Shown in pieces: positions 1 through 7,790 of a stretch of DNA of 64,000 nt. Source of the DNA: Streptomyces yangpuensis (GTDB taxonomy: Bacteria; Actinomycetota; Actinomycetes; Streptomycetales; Streptomycetaceae); contig NZ_LBMK01000003.1 in the NCBI RefSeq assembly GCF_001005295.1, positions 751,060 to 815,059 of the forward strand, read 5' to 3'. Both the position numbers and the translations under genes were made by a program. The notes below the pieces were generated by a model. That model was given only the letters and a program-made list of their open reading frames with translations, did no database searches and was not told the DNA's origin. Positions within the stretch are counted from its first letter, which is position 1, and each line of letters starts with the position of its first letter.

Positions 1-736
1 GGGTGACACCCCCCCGCCGCAGCCGCTGGGCCAGCTCGCGCCGTAGGTGATCCGGATCGGTGCCCGACGCCGCCGGGGCCGGCGGGGCGCCCGCGGCGGG
101 CCGCAGCTGGTAGCGCACCGGTCCGCGGTCGCCCCACAGGATCGCGCCCCGGCTCCAGTACGTCTCCAGGGCCAGGCTGTGCACCGTGCGCCGGGTTCCC
201 GCGACGACGTTGCGCCGCATCCGGGTGGCCGCGGGCCGGCCGACCATCAGCGGCAGCGCGACGAACAGGGCGAACCCCTTCCGCAGCCGCGAGTCGGCAC
301 CGGCCATGGCCTTGGCGAAGGCGACGAACTCGCCCGCGTCGCGGGCGTGGGAGACCGGGAAGCTCGTCATCAGCAGATCGTGGACCTCGCCCGGGCCCAC
401 CTCGACGCGCAGCGCCGCCCCGCGCAGATCGGGCGCGAAGTCGGGCTGCCGGACCCCGCTCGCGTTGGAGAGCCGGACCGTGACCGGATACTCGGCTCCG
501 GGCACGGCGAAGCCCGTCCGCAGGGCCTCCGGAAGGTCCTCGTGGAACCGCAGCCGGGCGTTCTCCACACCGAGGACCGCCTTGGCGTGGAAGGTCCGGT
601 CGACCGCCGCCGCGCCGCTGCGTTTCTTCACCTTCAGCTGCACCCGCATCAGCTCGCGCGCCAGCCGTTCGAAGAGCAGCCGCTCTGCCTCCGGGCTGCC
701 GCCGGCGTAGCGCTCGTACTGTTCGACCTCGTCCAT
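1..736 (-). CDS. Catalase-superfamily heme protein, partial (C-terminus beyond window)
   Basis: Reading leftward from the ATG at 736 gives an open frame that runs off the window edge (about 245 residues seen). The protein starts MDEVEQYERY and carries the catalase-like core signatures VRLSNASG (near residue 95), GAALRVEV and HDLLMTSFPVSHA. These are typical of the small catalase-related proteins found in actinomycetes, which bind heme and may act as peroxidases or peroxide-shunt enzymes rather than as true catalases. The proximal heme ligand would lie in the missing C-terminal part, so catalytic competence cannot be judged. A ribosome site (GGAAGAGG) precedes the ATG. It is divergent from the protease-hydrolase gene at 1069. 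No signal peptide is visible, so it is probably cytoplasmic. Confidence 0.72.
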   Translation of the reverse strand, partial: MDEVEQYERYAGGSPEAERLLFERLARELMRVQLKVKKRSGAAAVDRTFHAKAVLGVENARLRFHEDLPEALRTGFAVPGAEYPVTVRLSNASGVRQPDFAPDLRGAALRVEVGPGEVHDLLMTSFPVSHARDAGEFVAFAKAMAGADSRLRKGFALFVALPLMVGRPAATRMRRNVVAGTRRTVHSLALETYWSRGAILWGDRGPVRYQLRPAAGAPPAPAASGTDPDHLRRELAQRLRRGGVT

Positions 737-1068
737 TCGAGCCTCTTCCCGGAAGGGGGTTCCCATGTACTCCTCCCGACGCTGCACCAGCCCCGAGCCG
801 CTGTCGTGCGGAGCGGAGCAGACAGGCGAACGCCCAGGTGAAAGGCGGGTTGTGGGGCACCACAGTGCAACTGGGCCCGCCCACCTGTCCGGCGCAGCGC
901 CCCGGAATCTTCTGCGTCGGAGCATCGCCCCAGGAAGCCGGTTCCGCGGCGGCGGTCCGCTCCGCCCGGTTGGAGTCGTGACCGGACCCGCTGTTGTTGC
1001 GGCACGAGGAGCGTGTGCGCCTTCTGGAAGGCGTCGGCAGACCCACGGCAACAGGAACGGTGAGGGAC
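737..1068. other. 332-bp divergent intergenic region
   Basis: This stretch separates the leftward catalase-like gene from the rightward protease-hydrolase gene and must hold both promoters. No gene is supported: the longer reading frames crossing it are shadows. The only structure noticed is a short dyad TGTGG-N4-CCACA near 850. No convincing -10/-35 pair could be assigned. Confidence 0.5.
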
Positions 1069-3210
1069 ATGCTCCCATCCAGCGAATCCCCGGAAGAGCA
1101 GGACCAGCAGACCGCGGCGGCGCGGCGGTACCGAGAGGCGTCCGCGGAACGGAAGGAGATCGAGAAGCAGCTGGCGGCGGGCGTGCGCTACCCGGACACC
1201 CCCGAGCGGATCGCCTCCCGGGCCAACCGGCTGCTCGAACGGGGCGGGGTGCCTCCGACCGCCGCCGTGGACAGCATCCACGCGGAGGCGATGGACGTGC
1301 CCGAGACCCTGGAGCGGGTCATCGGCCTCACCAAGGACCTCCAGCCGTGGAGCTTCCTGCCCCGAGGTGCCCGCGCGGCCGCCACCGTCGCCCGGATCTC
1401 GATCCTCCGGGGCGGCCTCGAACGGCCCCACGGAACCGGCTTCCTGGTTTCCCCCCGGCTGCTGCTCACCAACCACCACGTGCTGCCGGACGCGGCGACG
1501 GCCCGCCGCTGCTTCCTGGAGTTCAACGCCCAGGTGACCATCGACAACGCCCCCGACGCCGCGATCCGGTTCGCGCTCGAACCCGACACGTTCTTCGCGG
1601 CGGACAGCCATCTCGACTACGCGCTGGTCGCGGTCACTCCCGCCGCCGACGGCAGCCTCGCCGGCGAGCGGTTCGGCTGGAACCGGCTCAGCGTCCAGCA
1701 GGGCAAACTCGTCCAGAACGAACCGGTCAACGTCATCGGCCACCCGATGGGCCGGCTCAAGGAGATCGCGCTCCGGGACAACGCCCTCGTGCAGCGGCTG
1801 GACGACTTCCTCCACTACCGGACCGACACCGAGCCCGGCAATTCCGGCTCCCCGGTCTACAACGACCAATGGGAGGTGGTGGCGCTGCACCACATGGGCG
1901 TGCCGAACACGGACGCCCAGGGCCGCATCCTGCGCAAGGACGGCCAGCTGTGGCGCAGGGGCATCGACAGCGACGACACCGTCGACTACGTCTCGAACGA
2001 GGGCGCCCGCATCAGCTCGGTCCTCAAGCACCTCGCCGCTTTGCCGCTGGACCCCGGGCGGCGTGCGCTGCTGGCGGAGATGGGCCCCGAGTCCGGGCTC
2101 CGGCAGGAAGCCGTGGCCGGCCCGGTGGAGACACCGGTCGCACCGGTCGCGCCGGCCGTTCCCGCCGCAACCGCGGCCCCCGTCACTCCGGCCGTCCCCG
2201 TCGCACCGGCCGTGGCCCCGTCCCCGGCACCCGTATCAGCTCCCGCGCCGCAGGAGGCGGCGACGGCCCCCGCGGCCGGCGCTGTCCGCGGTCTGAAGGG
2301 CGCGCCGAACACGCTCTGGGGCGCGGGCAAACGGCACCTGGTGTTCCTGCACGGCCGGAGCCAGCAGGGCAAGGACCCCGAGCTGCTCCGCCGCGGCTGG
2401 ACGGGGGGACTCAACCACGGCCTCACCCGCGCAGGGCTCCGTACCGTCGACCCGGAGCACGTCTGGTTCCCGTTCTACGGCGACCGGATCGCCGAAGTCA
2501 TCGGGCAGCACGAGGCGCTTCCCGTCTCCTACGCCGACGCGCCCGCCGCGGCGGCGCTGGAGGCCTTCGCCGCCCGGTCGGCGGAGGGGACGTACGAGCA
2601 GCTGGTCATGGAGGCGGCGGTCCTGGCAGGCATGCCGCCGAACGGACAGGGCGCCGCCGAGAACATCGGCAGCGCGCTCATCGGATCCCTCCAGGGCGCC
2701 CTGAGCTGGCTGTCGGCCAAGACCGACGTGGACGCGCTGGCCATCGCGACGATCTTCCGCGACGTGGACGCCTACCTCGGAGACCCGACGGTCCGGGGGG
2801 AAGTCCTGGACCGGGTGTTCGAAGAGATCCCGCACGAGGGCGAACTGGTCCTGGTGACCCACAGCCTCGGCACGGTGGTCGGCATGGACCTCGTCGCCAA
2901 CAGGCTCCTCCCCGGCATGAAGGTCACCCTGCTCGTCACCGCGGGCAGCCCCCTGGGGATGAACGCGGTGACGAGCAGGCTCGCCCCGCCGGGAACGAAC
3001 CGCCCCGGTACGGTCACCGAGTGGGTCAACGCCTGGTGCCCGACCGACGCGGTGGCCATCGGCTGCCCGCTGGAGCGCGTCTGGGGCAAGCTGACCGAGG
3101 AACACGCGGTGGTGAACGCGAGCGACCGGGCCCACAGCATCGAGGAGTACCTCGCCCACCCCGAAGTCGCCCAGGCGATCGACCGGTTCCTCACGAAACC
3201 CGCCGACTGA
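1069..3210 (+). CDS. Trypsin-like serine protease fused to alpha/beta hydrolase
   Basis: A 713-residue two-domain protein. Residues about 100-300 form a trypsin-like protease with an apparently complete triad: His137 (LLTNHHVLP), Asp183 (HLDYALVAV) and Ser259 (TEPGNSGSPV). A Pro/Ala/Val-rich linker follows (about 350-405). Residues about 420-710 are an alpha/beta hydrolase of the PGAP1/lipase type, with an oxyanion motif VFLHGRS and a nucleophile elbow VTHSLGT (Ser598), where the usual first Gly of GxSxG is Thr. No signal peptide or membrane segment is visible, so it likely acts in the cytoplasm. The ATG at 1069 was chosen because a GTGAGGGAC ribosome site precedes it; an in-frame ATG at 994 has none. 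The substrate is unknown. Similar protease-effector fusions occur in bacterial conflict systems, but that role is inference only. Confidence 0.8.
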   Translation: MLPSSESPEEQDQQTAAARRYREASAERKEIEKQLAAGVRYPDTPERIASRANRLLERGGVPPTAAVDSIHAEAMDVPETLERVIGLTKDLQPWSFLPRGARAAATVARISILRGGLERPHGTGFLVSPRLLLTNHHVLPDAATARRCFLEFNAQVTIDNAPDAAIRFALEPDTFFAADSHLDYALVAVTPAADGSLAGERFGWNRLSVQQGKLVQNEPVNVIGHPMGRLKEIALRDNALVQRLDDFLHYRTDTEPGNSGSPVYNDQWEVVALHHMGVPNTDAQGRILRKDGQLWRRGIDSDDTVDYVSNEGARISSVLKHLAALPLDPGRRALLAEMGPESGLRQEAVAGPVETPVAPVAPAVPAATAAPVTPAVPVAPAVAPSPAPVSAPAPQEAATAPAAGAVRGLKGAPNTLWGAGKRHLVFLHGRSQQGKDPELLRRGWTGGLNHGLTRAGLRTVDPEHVWFPFYGDRIAEVIGQHEALPVSYADAPAAAALEAFAARSAEGTYEQLVMEAAVLAGMPPNGQGAAENIGSALIGSLQGALSWLSAKTDVDALAIATIFRDVDAYLGDPTVRGEVLDRVFEEIPHEGELVLVTHSLGTVVGMDLVANRLLPGMKVTLLVTAGSPLGMNAVTSRLAPPGTNRPGTVTEWVNAWCPTDAVAIGCPLERVWGKLTEEHAVVNASDRAHSIEEYLAHPEVAQAIDRFLTKPAD

Positions 3211-3255
3211 CCGCCGACTGACCTCCGGCCGACCTGCACCTGACCTCTGCGGTCT

Positions 3256-3283
3256 GGGGCGGGGGCGATGCCGCCCCCGCCCC
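3256..3283. terminator. Bidirectional terminator hairpin
   Basis: A perfect 11-bp G/C inverted repeat (arms 3256-3266 and 3273-3283, 6-base loop) sits between the ends of two convergent genes, 45 bp after the protease-hydrolase stop. There is no T-run, as is usual for actinomycete terminators. Confidence 0.75.
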
Positions 3284-3293
3284 GACGCGTCGT

Positions 3294-4802
3294 TCAGTGC
3301 TCACAGAGGGAGAATTCCCGTTCGTAGAGCTGCTCGTTGTGCTCGTCGACGAAGAACTTGCGTTCCTGCATGAGCTGTTCGCGGAACTCCTGCGCCTGCG
3401 CGAGCGTCATGGTCGAGGTCTCGGACCACGGCTGCTGCGGCGGCACGTCGGAGGTGGAGACGATCGTCTCCGACGGGTCGACCAGGAAGAACGCGAGGAT
3501 CTTGCGGTGTCCCGGGCGGGTGGCGTCCGCGAGGCGGAACGAGCCGACGCGGTGCTGCAGGATGTTCGGGAACGCCAGGCAGCGGCCCGCCGGGGTCGGC
3601 GCTGATCCCAGGAGCTGGTTCAGCGAGTCCTCGTCCTCCAGGCCGTAGACCTCACGCAGCCCCTCGTCGTCGTTCTGCTCGTAGTCCGGGTCGTCGAGCG
3701 CCGCCCGGAAGCTCAGGCTGCTGTGGGTGATGTTCTCGCTGTCCCAGTAGTAGATGCCGGTCGAGACGATCCGCTCGTTGAGCATCCCCTCGACGTGCCA
3801 GGAACCGCCGGCGTACTCGGGCTTCTCCGGTGTCAGGTGGATGGTGGCGAGCTTGACGATGACCTGCAGACGGCGGCCGCGCAGGCTGACCCGGGCGGAG
3901 GCGTCGGGCGACCCGGGCGGGGTGAAGCCGGGGGCGTCGGGGACGATCGGGCTGCGGTTCTCCCGCCATGCGTCGTACGCCTCGTCCCACTCGCGCATGG
4001 CCGCCTTGTGGGCTTCGGGATCGCTGTAGTCGGACTTTCTCGGGTACTTCGGCCTGGGGTCGTACCACCCGTAGGGATCGGCCTCGATCCGCAGGGGGCG
4101 GGGATGACGCAGATCGGTGAGCACGTTCTCCCACAGCGGCAGCATCCGCCCGAACAGGTCCGGCAGGACGGAGACCAGCTCGTGGTGCGTCTCGGGGTGG
4201 ACGTTGTTGACGTAGGAGCGGAAGGCGACATCGCCGTCCTCACTGACGTCGACGTCCGTGGGCAGCCACTGGAACTTCTCGGAGAACTCGTACTTCGAGT
4301 AGCGGTCGGTCGGATTCCGCCAGGCCTCCTCGGGGGCGCCGCTCGCCTCCTTCACCAGGCAGAACATCGAAGGATGCACCAGGTCCAGCACCTGGCCGTC
4401 CGATCCGGGGTGCCAGTCCTGCTCGGCTTCGGGGACCTCCTCCAGGACCCGGACCGCCTCACGCAGCCGGGACCGGAGCTTGTCGTCGACCAGCGTGTCC
4501 GACTGCCAGACCCCGTCGACTGCGGACACCTCGATGCCGGTCCGCTCGTCCCGCAGCGCGGCGTAGTGCGCGAGTTCGGCCAGTACGTACCGGACCTGTG
4601 CCTCGGTGAGGCCCTGGGCGACCGCCTCCTGCGTCCACCTGGCGACGATGCCGGCATCGTTCATCTTCTCGAACCACCCCGGCTTCGCCCGAATGTGTGC
4701 GCTGCACTCGATCATCTCGAGTTCCCGCAGCGTCCGGGGTGTCGCGAACGCTATGGAACGGGAAGCGTGAAAGGGCAGCGGGAAAGCAGACAGGCCGGTC
4801 AA
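3294..4802 (-). CDS. DUF4246 family protein, putative Fe(II)/2-oxoglutarate oxygenase
   Basis: A 502-residue protein that matches the DUF4246 family from memory of its conserved blocks: PFHASRSIAFATPRTLREL at the N-terminus, then GSWHVEGMLNERIVSTGIYY and RPGHRKILAFFLVDP. The C-terminal part has the layout of a double-stranded beta-helix dioxygenase: His336-x-Glu338 as metal ligands, His417 (NILQHRV) as the distal ligand and Arg433 (GHRK) as a possible 2-oxoglutarate anchor. This reading is inference; the substrate is unknown. The family is most common in fungi. Translation probably starts at TTG (4802), because GGAGG lies 10 bases upstream and the conserved N-terminus begins there; the next Met is residue 30. 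It converges with the protease-hydrolase gene. Confidence 0.75.
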   Translation of the reverse strand: MTGLSAFPLPFHASRSIAFATPRTLRELEMIECSAHIRAKPGWFEKMNDAGIVARWTQEAVAQGLTEAQVRYVLAELAHYAALRDERTGIEVSAVDGVWQSDTLVDDKLRSRLREAVRVLEEVPEAEQDWHPGSDGQVLDLVHPSMFCLVKEASGAPEEAWRNPTDRYSKYEFSEKFQWLPTDVDVSEDGDVAFRSYVNNVHPETHHELVSVLPDLFGRMLPLWENVLTDLRHPRPLRIEADPYGWYDPRPKYPRKSDYSDPEAHKAAMREWDEAYDAWRENRSPIVPDAPGFTPPGSPDASARVSLRGRRLQVIVKLATIHLTPEKPEYAGGSWHVEGMLNERIVSTGIYYWDSENITHSSLSFRAALDDPDYEQNDDEGLREVYGLEDEDSLNQLLGSAPTPAGRCLAFPNILQHRVGSFRLADATRPGHRKILAFFLVDPSETIVSTSDVPPQQPWSETSTMTLAQAQEFREQLMQERKFFVDEHNEQLYEREFSLCEH

Positions 4803-5080
4803 TTCTCTGGATCCTCCGAGTCGGTGTGCGGTGGCCGGAAGAATACTTCAGCCGACTGACACCGCAGCTGCGCTCTCCGCGCCCGCCGGACGGGTTGTTC
4901 AGGCCCCCGAGGACAGGAACTGACGGCGACATGGATCAAGCGGGTGCCACAGGCCGCCGCGGCCGACGCGAGGCGGACGGGTCCCTCGGCGGTGACCGCC
5001 CGGTCCGCCGCGCCGCTCGATGCGTTGACGACCGTACGGGGTGCGACTTCGGCCATGACGGCTTCGGCGCGACCCCCTTC

Positions 5081-5458
5081 TCAGACCACGGAGAGGAGGT
5101 CGACCACGAAGACGAGCGTGGAACCCGCCGGGATCAACGGCGAGGGGGACTGCTTGCCGTAGCCGAGGCGCGGGGGCACGATGATCTCGCGCCGGCCCCC
5201 GACCTTCATCCCCCGGATGCCCCGGTCCCAGCCCTTGATGACCCTGCCGCCGCCCACGGCGAACTTGAACGGCTCGCCCCGGTCCCAGGAGGCGTCGAAC
5301 TCCCGCCCGGACGCGAAGGTGATCCCGACGTAGTGGACCCGGACGACCCGGCCCGGCTTCGCCTCGGGCCCGTCCCCCACCACGAGGTCGCGGACCGTCA
5401 GCTCCTCGGGAGCGTCCCCCTCCGGACGCTCGATGACGGGCCTCGTCGGTTCACTCAT
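5081..5458 (-). CDS. FKBP-type peptidyl-prolyl cis-trans isomerase
   Basis: A 125-residue single-domain FKBP that speeds proline isomerisation during protein folding. Visible family blocks are VRVHYVGITFASGREFDASW, FAVGGGRVIKGWDRGI, GMKVGGRREIIVPPRLGYG and STLVFVVDLL, together spanning the whole FK506-binding fold. There is no signal peptide, so it is cytoplasmic. The ATG at 5458 (MSEPTRP) is preferred over an upstream in-frame start because it gives the usual family length. A perfect dyad CGTCAC-AC-GTGACG lies at 5536-5549, about 80 bp upstream, and could be part of its promoter. Length and domain content are normal. Confidence 0.9.
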   Translation of the reverse strand: MSEPTRPVIERPEGDAPEELTVRDLVVGDGPEAKPGRVVRVHYVGITFASGREFDASWDRGEPFKFAVGGGRVIKGWDRGIRGMKVGGRREIIVPPRLGYGKQSPSPLIPAGSTLVFVVDLLSVV

Positions 5459-5535
5459 CGCAGCCTCATCTCTTTCCGCATCTCGTTCCCCATCACTCTC
5501 CGCCGGTCGACCGAAGTACGTCAAACCCACCCACA

Positions 5536-5549
5536 CGTCACACGTGACG
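5536..5549. promoter_or_regulatory. 14-bp palindrome upstream of the FKBP gene
   Basis: CGTCAC-AC-GTGACG is a perfect inverted repeat with 2-base spacing, 78 bp before the FKBP start and at the edge of the gene-remnant region. It looks like an operator half-site pair; the cognate protein is unknown. Confidence 0.35.
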
Positions 5550-5697
5550 GGGCGGCAGATTCTCGCTCCGGGCGATCCGGGCCCGCAGCGTGCCCTCGAA
5601 CTCCGCGGCGCGGGCGCGCTGGACGCGCAGCTTGCCGACCTGCTCGGCGGCGGCCTGCCGGTAGCTCCGTACGCGCTTCAGCAGGGCTTCGCGGCCG
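5538..5697 (-). pseudogene. C-terminal gene remnant of unknown family
   Basis: On the minus strand an open stretch ending at 5538 reads as helical, charged protein (for example RVRSYRQAAAEQVGKLRVQR), ending in NLPPRHV. The amino-acid composition looks like a genuine protein C-terminus, but there is no plausible start and the frame becomes meaningless upstream of about 5697, exactly where a remnant of another gene begins on the other strand. I do not recognise the family. Confidence 0.35.
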
Positions 5698-5711
5698 TCG
5701 GCGTCGTCGCC

Positions 5712-5852
5712 GGGTCGGTCGCCGCCCTCGACGCCATCGAGCACAAGTGCGCCCGGCGCGGCAAGACCGTCGAGATCACCGGCCTGAACGCGCCCAGCGC
5801 CGGCCTCCACGGCAGGCTCAGCGGCGAACTCGCCGCCCCAGGGCTGCAATGA
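5712..5852 (+). pseudogene. STAS-domain remnant of a SulP-family anion transporter
   Basis: The plus frame ending at the TGA of 5850-5852 reads GSVAALDAIEHKCARRGKTV and then EITGLNAPSAGLHGRLSGEL. This is the C-terminal end of the STAS domain of SulP-type sulfate permeases, as I remember such proteins. All membrane segments and the N-terminus are missing, so only about 46 residues survive. It starts abruptly where the minus-strand remnant ends, which points to a deletion junction near 5700. Confidence 0.7.
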
Positions 5853-6047
5853 CCACGTTCTGTCAGATCCGGACACCCCGTCGGCCTGCCCCGGAAGTCA
5901 TGTCCTGGCCGTCACGGCTCTGCAAAATGGTTTGAGCTCGGCCGCCGGCACCGACAGGATCGGAGAAGACCGATGAGTTCTTCCCGGCGCCGCAGTCTGT
6001 CAGTGTGACCGCCACGCGCGGAGGACACTCACAAGACGGAAGGCGTC

Positions 6048-7559
6048 ATGGCCGCACCACACGAAACACCCACTCTCTCGCCCGACCGCGTCACTGCCGT
6101 GCTGCGGATTCTCGTGCTGTCCACGTTCGTCGTCCTCCTCAACGAGACGATCATGGTCAACGCGATTCCGCGGCTCATGCGCGAGTTCGATGTCACCGCA
6201 GCCGCCGCAGGGTGGCTGTCGACGGCGTTCATGCTCACCATGGCCGTCGTCATCCCGGTGACCGGGTGGTTCCTCCAGCGCGTCACGACCCGGACCGCCT
6301 TCGGTCTCGCCATGGCACTGTTCCTCGCCGGCACGGCTCTGGCCGCGGCCGCGCCCGCCTTCCCCGTACTGCTCGCTGCCCGCGTCATCCAGGCCAGTGG
6401 CACCGCCGTCATGATGCCGCTGCTCATGACGACGCTGATGACCCTCGTGCCCCCGCGCGACCGCGGCCGTGTCATGGGCAACATCACCCTCGTCATCTCC
6501 GTGGCACCCGCCCTCGGCCCCGCCGTCTCCGGTGTGCTGCTGCAGCTGGGGTCATGGCGCCTGCTGTTCCTGGCCGTGATTCCCGTCGCCGGAGCCATGG
6601 CCCTGTTCGGCCGGCGTGAACTGATCAACATCGGCGAGCCGCAGGCCGCCCCGATCGACTGGCTGTCCGTCCCGCTGGCGGCTGCGGGCTTCGGCGCCCT
6701 GGTCTACGGCCTGAGCGGGCTCGGTGCCGAGAACGCGGCGCAGGCCGCCGTGCCCCCGGTGCCCATCACTCTGGCCGGCGCCGCGCTCGTAGGACTGTTC
6801 GTATGGCGGCAGCTGGCACTGCAGCGCTCCTCCACCCCGCTGCTGGACCTGCGGGCGCTGTCGTCGCGCCACTTCTCCATGGCACTGGGTCTGATGTGCC
6901 TGTCCTTCATGGCCCTCATGGGCGCCTTCATCCTGCTGCCGATATACCTGCAGGAGGTGTGCGGCCTGACCTCGCTGCAGACCGGGCTGCTCCTCATCCC
7001 GGGCGGCCTGACCATGGGTCTGCTCGGACCCCAGGTCGGCAAGCTGTACGACCGGTTCGGCGCACCACGCCTGGTCGTACCCGGAGCCGCACTCACGGCG
7101 CTCTGCCTTGCGCTGTTCGCCCTCACGGCAGAACGGACCTCGCCGTGGCTGGTGCTGGCCCTTCACGTGGCCCTGAGTGCGGGCATGGCGTTCGTCTTCA
7201 CCCCCGTCTTCACCTCCGGCCTGTCCGTGCTGCCGCCGCACCTCTACCCCCACGGCTCCGCCATCCTGGGCTCGCTCCAGCAGGTCGCCGCCGCGGCCGG
7301 CACGGCCCTGGTCATCAGCGTCATGTCGGGCCACGCCGCCACGGCGGCAGCCGAGGGCGCCGACGCCACCGGCGCCCTGGCCGTGGGCATCCGGTGGGGA
7401 TTCGGCGTCGGCGCCGTGCTCGGCGCCCTGGCCGTGCTGGTCGCCCTGCTGATCCGTACCCCGCCCGCACCGCCACAGCCTTCCGGGCCGGAGACCCAGG
7501 ACGAAGGCGGCACCGAAGGCGGCACCGAGACGAGCAAAACCGCCCACACGCCCACCTGA
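6048..7559 (+). CDS. MFS drug exporter, DHA2 (EmrB/QacA-like) family
   Basis: A 503-residue membrane protein with many hydrophobic segments spread over residues about 17-475, typical of the DHA2 branch of proton-driven multidrug exporters. Diagnostic stretches are LNETIMVNAIPRLMREF in the first helix and loop, the motif-A-like region around RVTTRTAFG, and ALGPAVSGVLLQLGSWRLLF (the motif-C antiporter signature). The hydrophilic tail is rich in Thr, Glu and Pro. The ATG at 6048 has a GACGGAAGG ribosome site. No regulator lies beside it, and the natural substrate is unknown. It ends before a strong terminator shared with aspA. Confidence 0.88.
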   Translation: MAAPHETPTLSPDRVTAVLRILVLSTFVVLLNETIMVNAIPRLMREFDVTAAAAGWLSTAFMLTMAVVIPVTGWFLQRVTTRTAFGLAMALFLAGTALAAAAPAFPVLLAARVIQASGTAVMMPLLMTTLMTLVPPRDRGRVMGNITLVISVAPALGPAVSGVLLQLGSWRLLFLAVIPVAGAMALFGRRELINIGEPQAAPIDWLSVPLAAAGFGALVYGLSGLGAENAAQAAVPPVPITLAGAALVGLFVWRQLALQRSSTPLLDLRALSSRHFSMALGLMCLSFMALMGAFILLPIYLQEVCGLTSLQTGLLLIPGGLTMGLLGPQVGKLYDRFGAPRLVVPGAALTALCLALFALTAERTSPWLVLALHVALSAGMAFVFTPVFTSGLSVLPPHLYPHGSAILGSLQQVAAAAGTALVISVMSGHAATAAAEGADATGALAVGIRWGFGVGAVLGALAVLVALLIRTPPAPPQPSGPETQDEGGTEGGTETSKTAHTPT

Positions 7560-7722
7560 CGCCGCCGCTGCGAGCACCGGGCCGATCAGCCAGGGCCTTC
7601 AACCGGTCCGGGAAACGCGCCATCGACGTGCACGATCCCGCCACCGCCACCGCAACGCCAGCCTCCACACGACCGCTGGCACAGCGCCCCAGCAGGACGC
7701 GGACCAGCCCATGACCGTGGCC

Positions 7723-7777
7723 GTTGCCCTGCCGTCTCACCGGGTGGGGGTGAGGGTGAGCGAGACGGCAGAGCAAC
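7723..7777. terminator. Bidirectional terminator between MFS gene and aspA
   Basis: A 16-bp inverted repeat with one mismatch (arms 7723-7738 and 7762-7777); the loop itself contains a further CTCACC/GGTGAG pairing. It sits just before the aspA stop and serves both convergent genes. Confidence 0.75.
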
Positions 7778-7790
7778 GACGTCCTGGGTG

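Noticed and set aside
649..2031. 460-residue minus-strand open frame opposite the protease-hydrolase gene
   Set aside because: Low-complexity Arg/Gly/Val-rich translation with no family motif; it is the mirror of a gene with intact catalytic motifs.
4799..5056. 85-residue minus-strand open frame between DUF4246 and FKBP genes
   Set aside because: No ribosome site and biased low-complexity composition; it covers the DUF4246 promoter region.
5081..5458. Idea that the FKBP and DUF4246 genes form an operon
   Set aside because: Both are leftward, but FKBP lies downstream with a 278-bp gap, too long to claim co-transcription.
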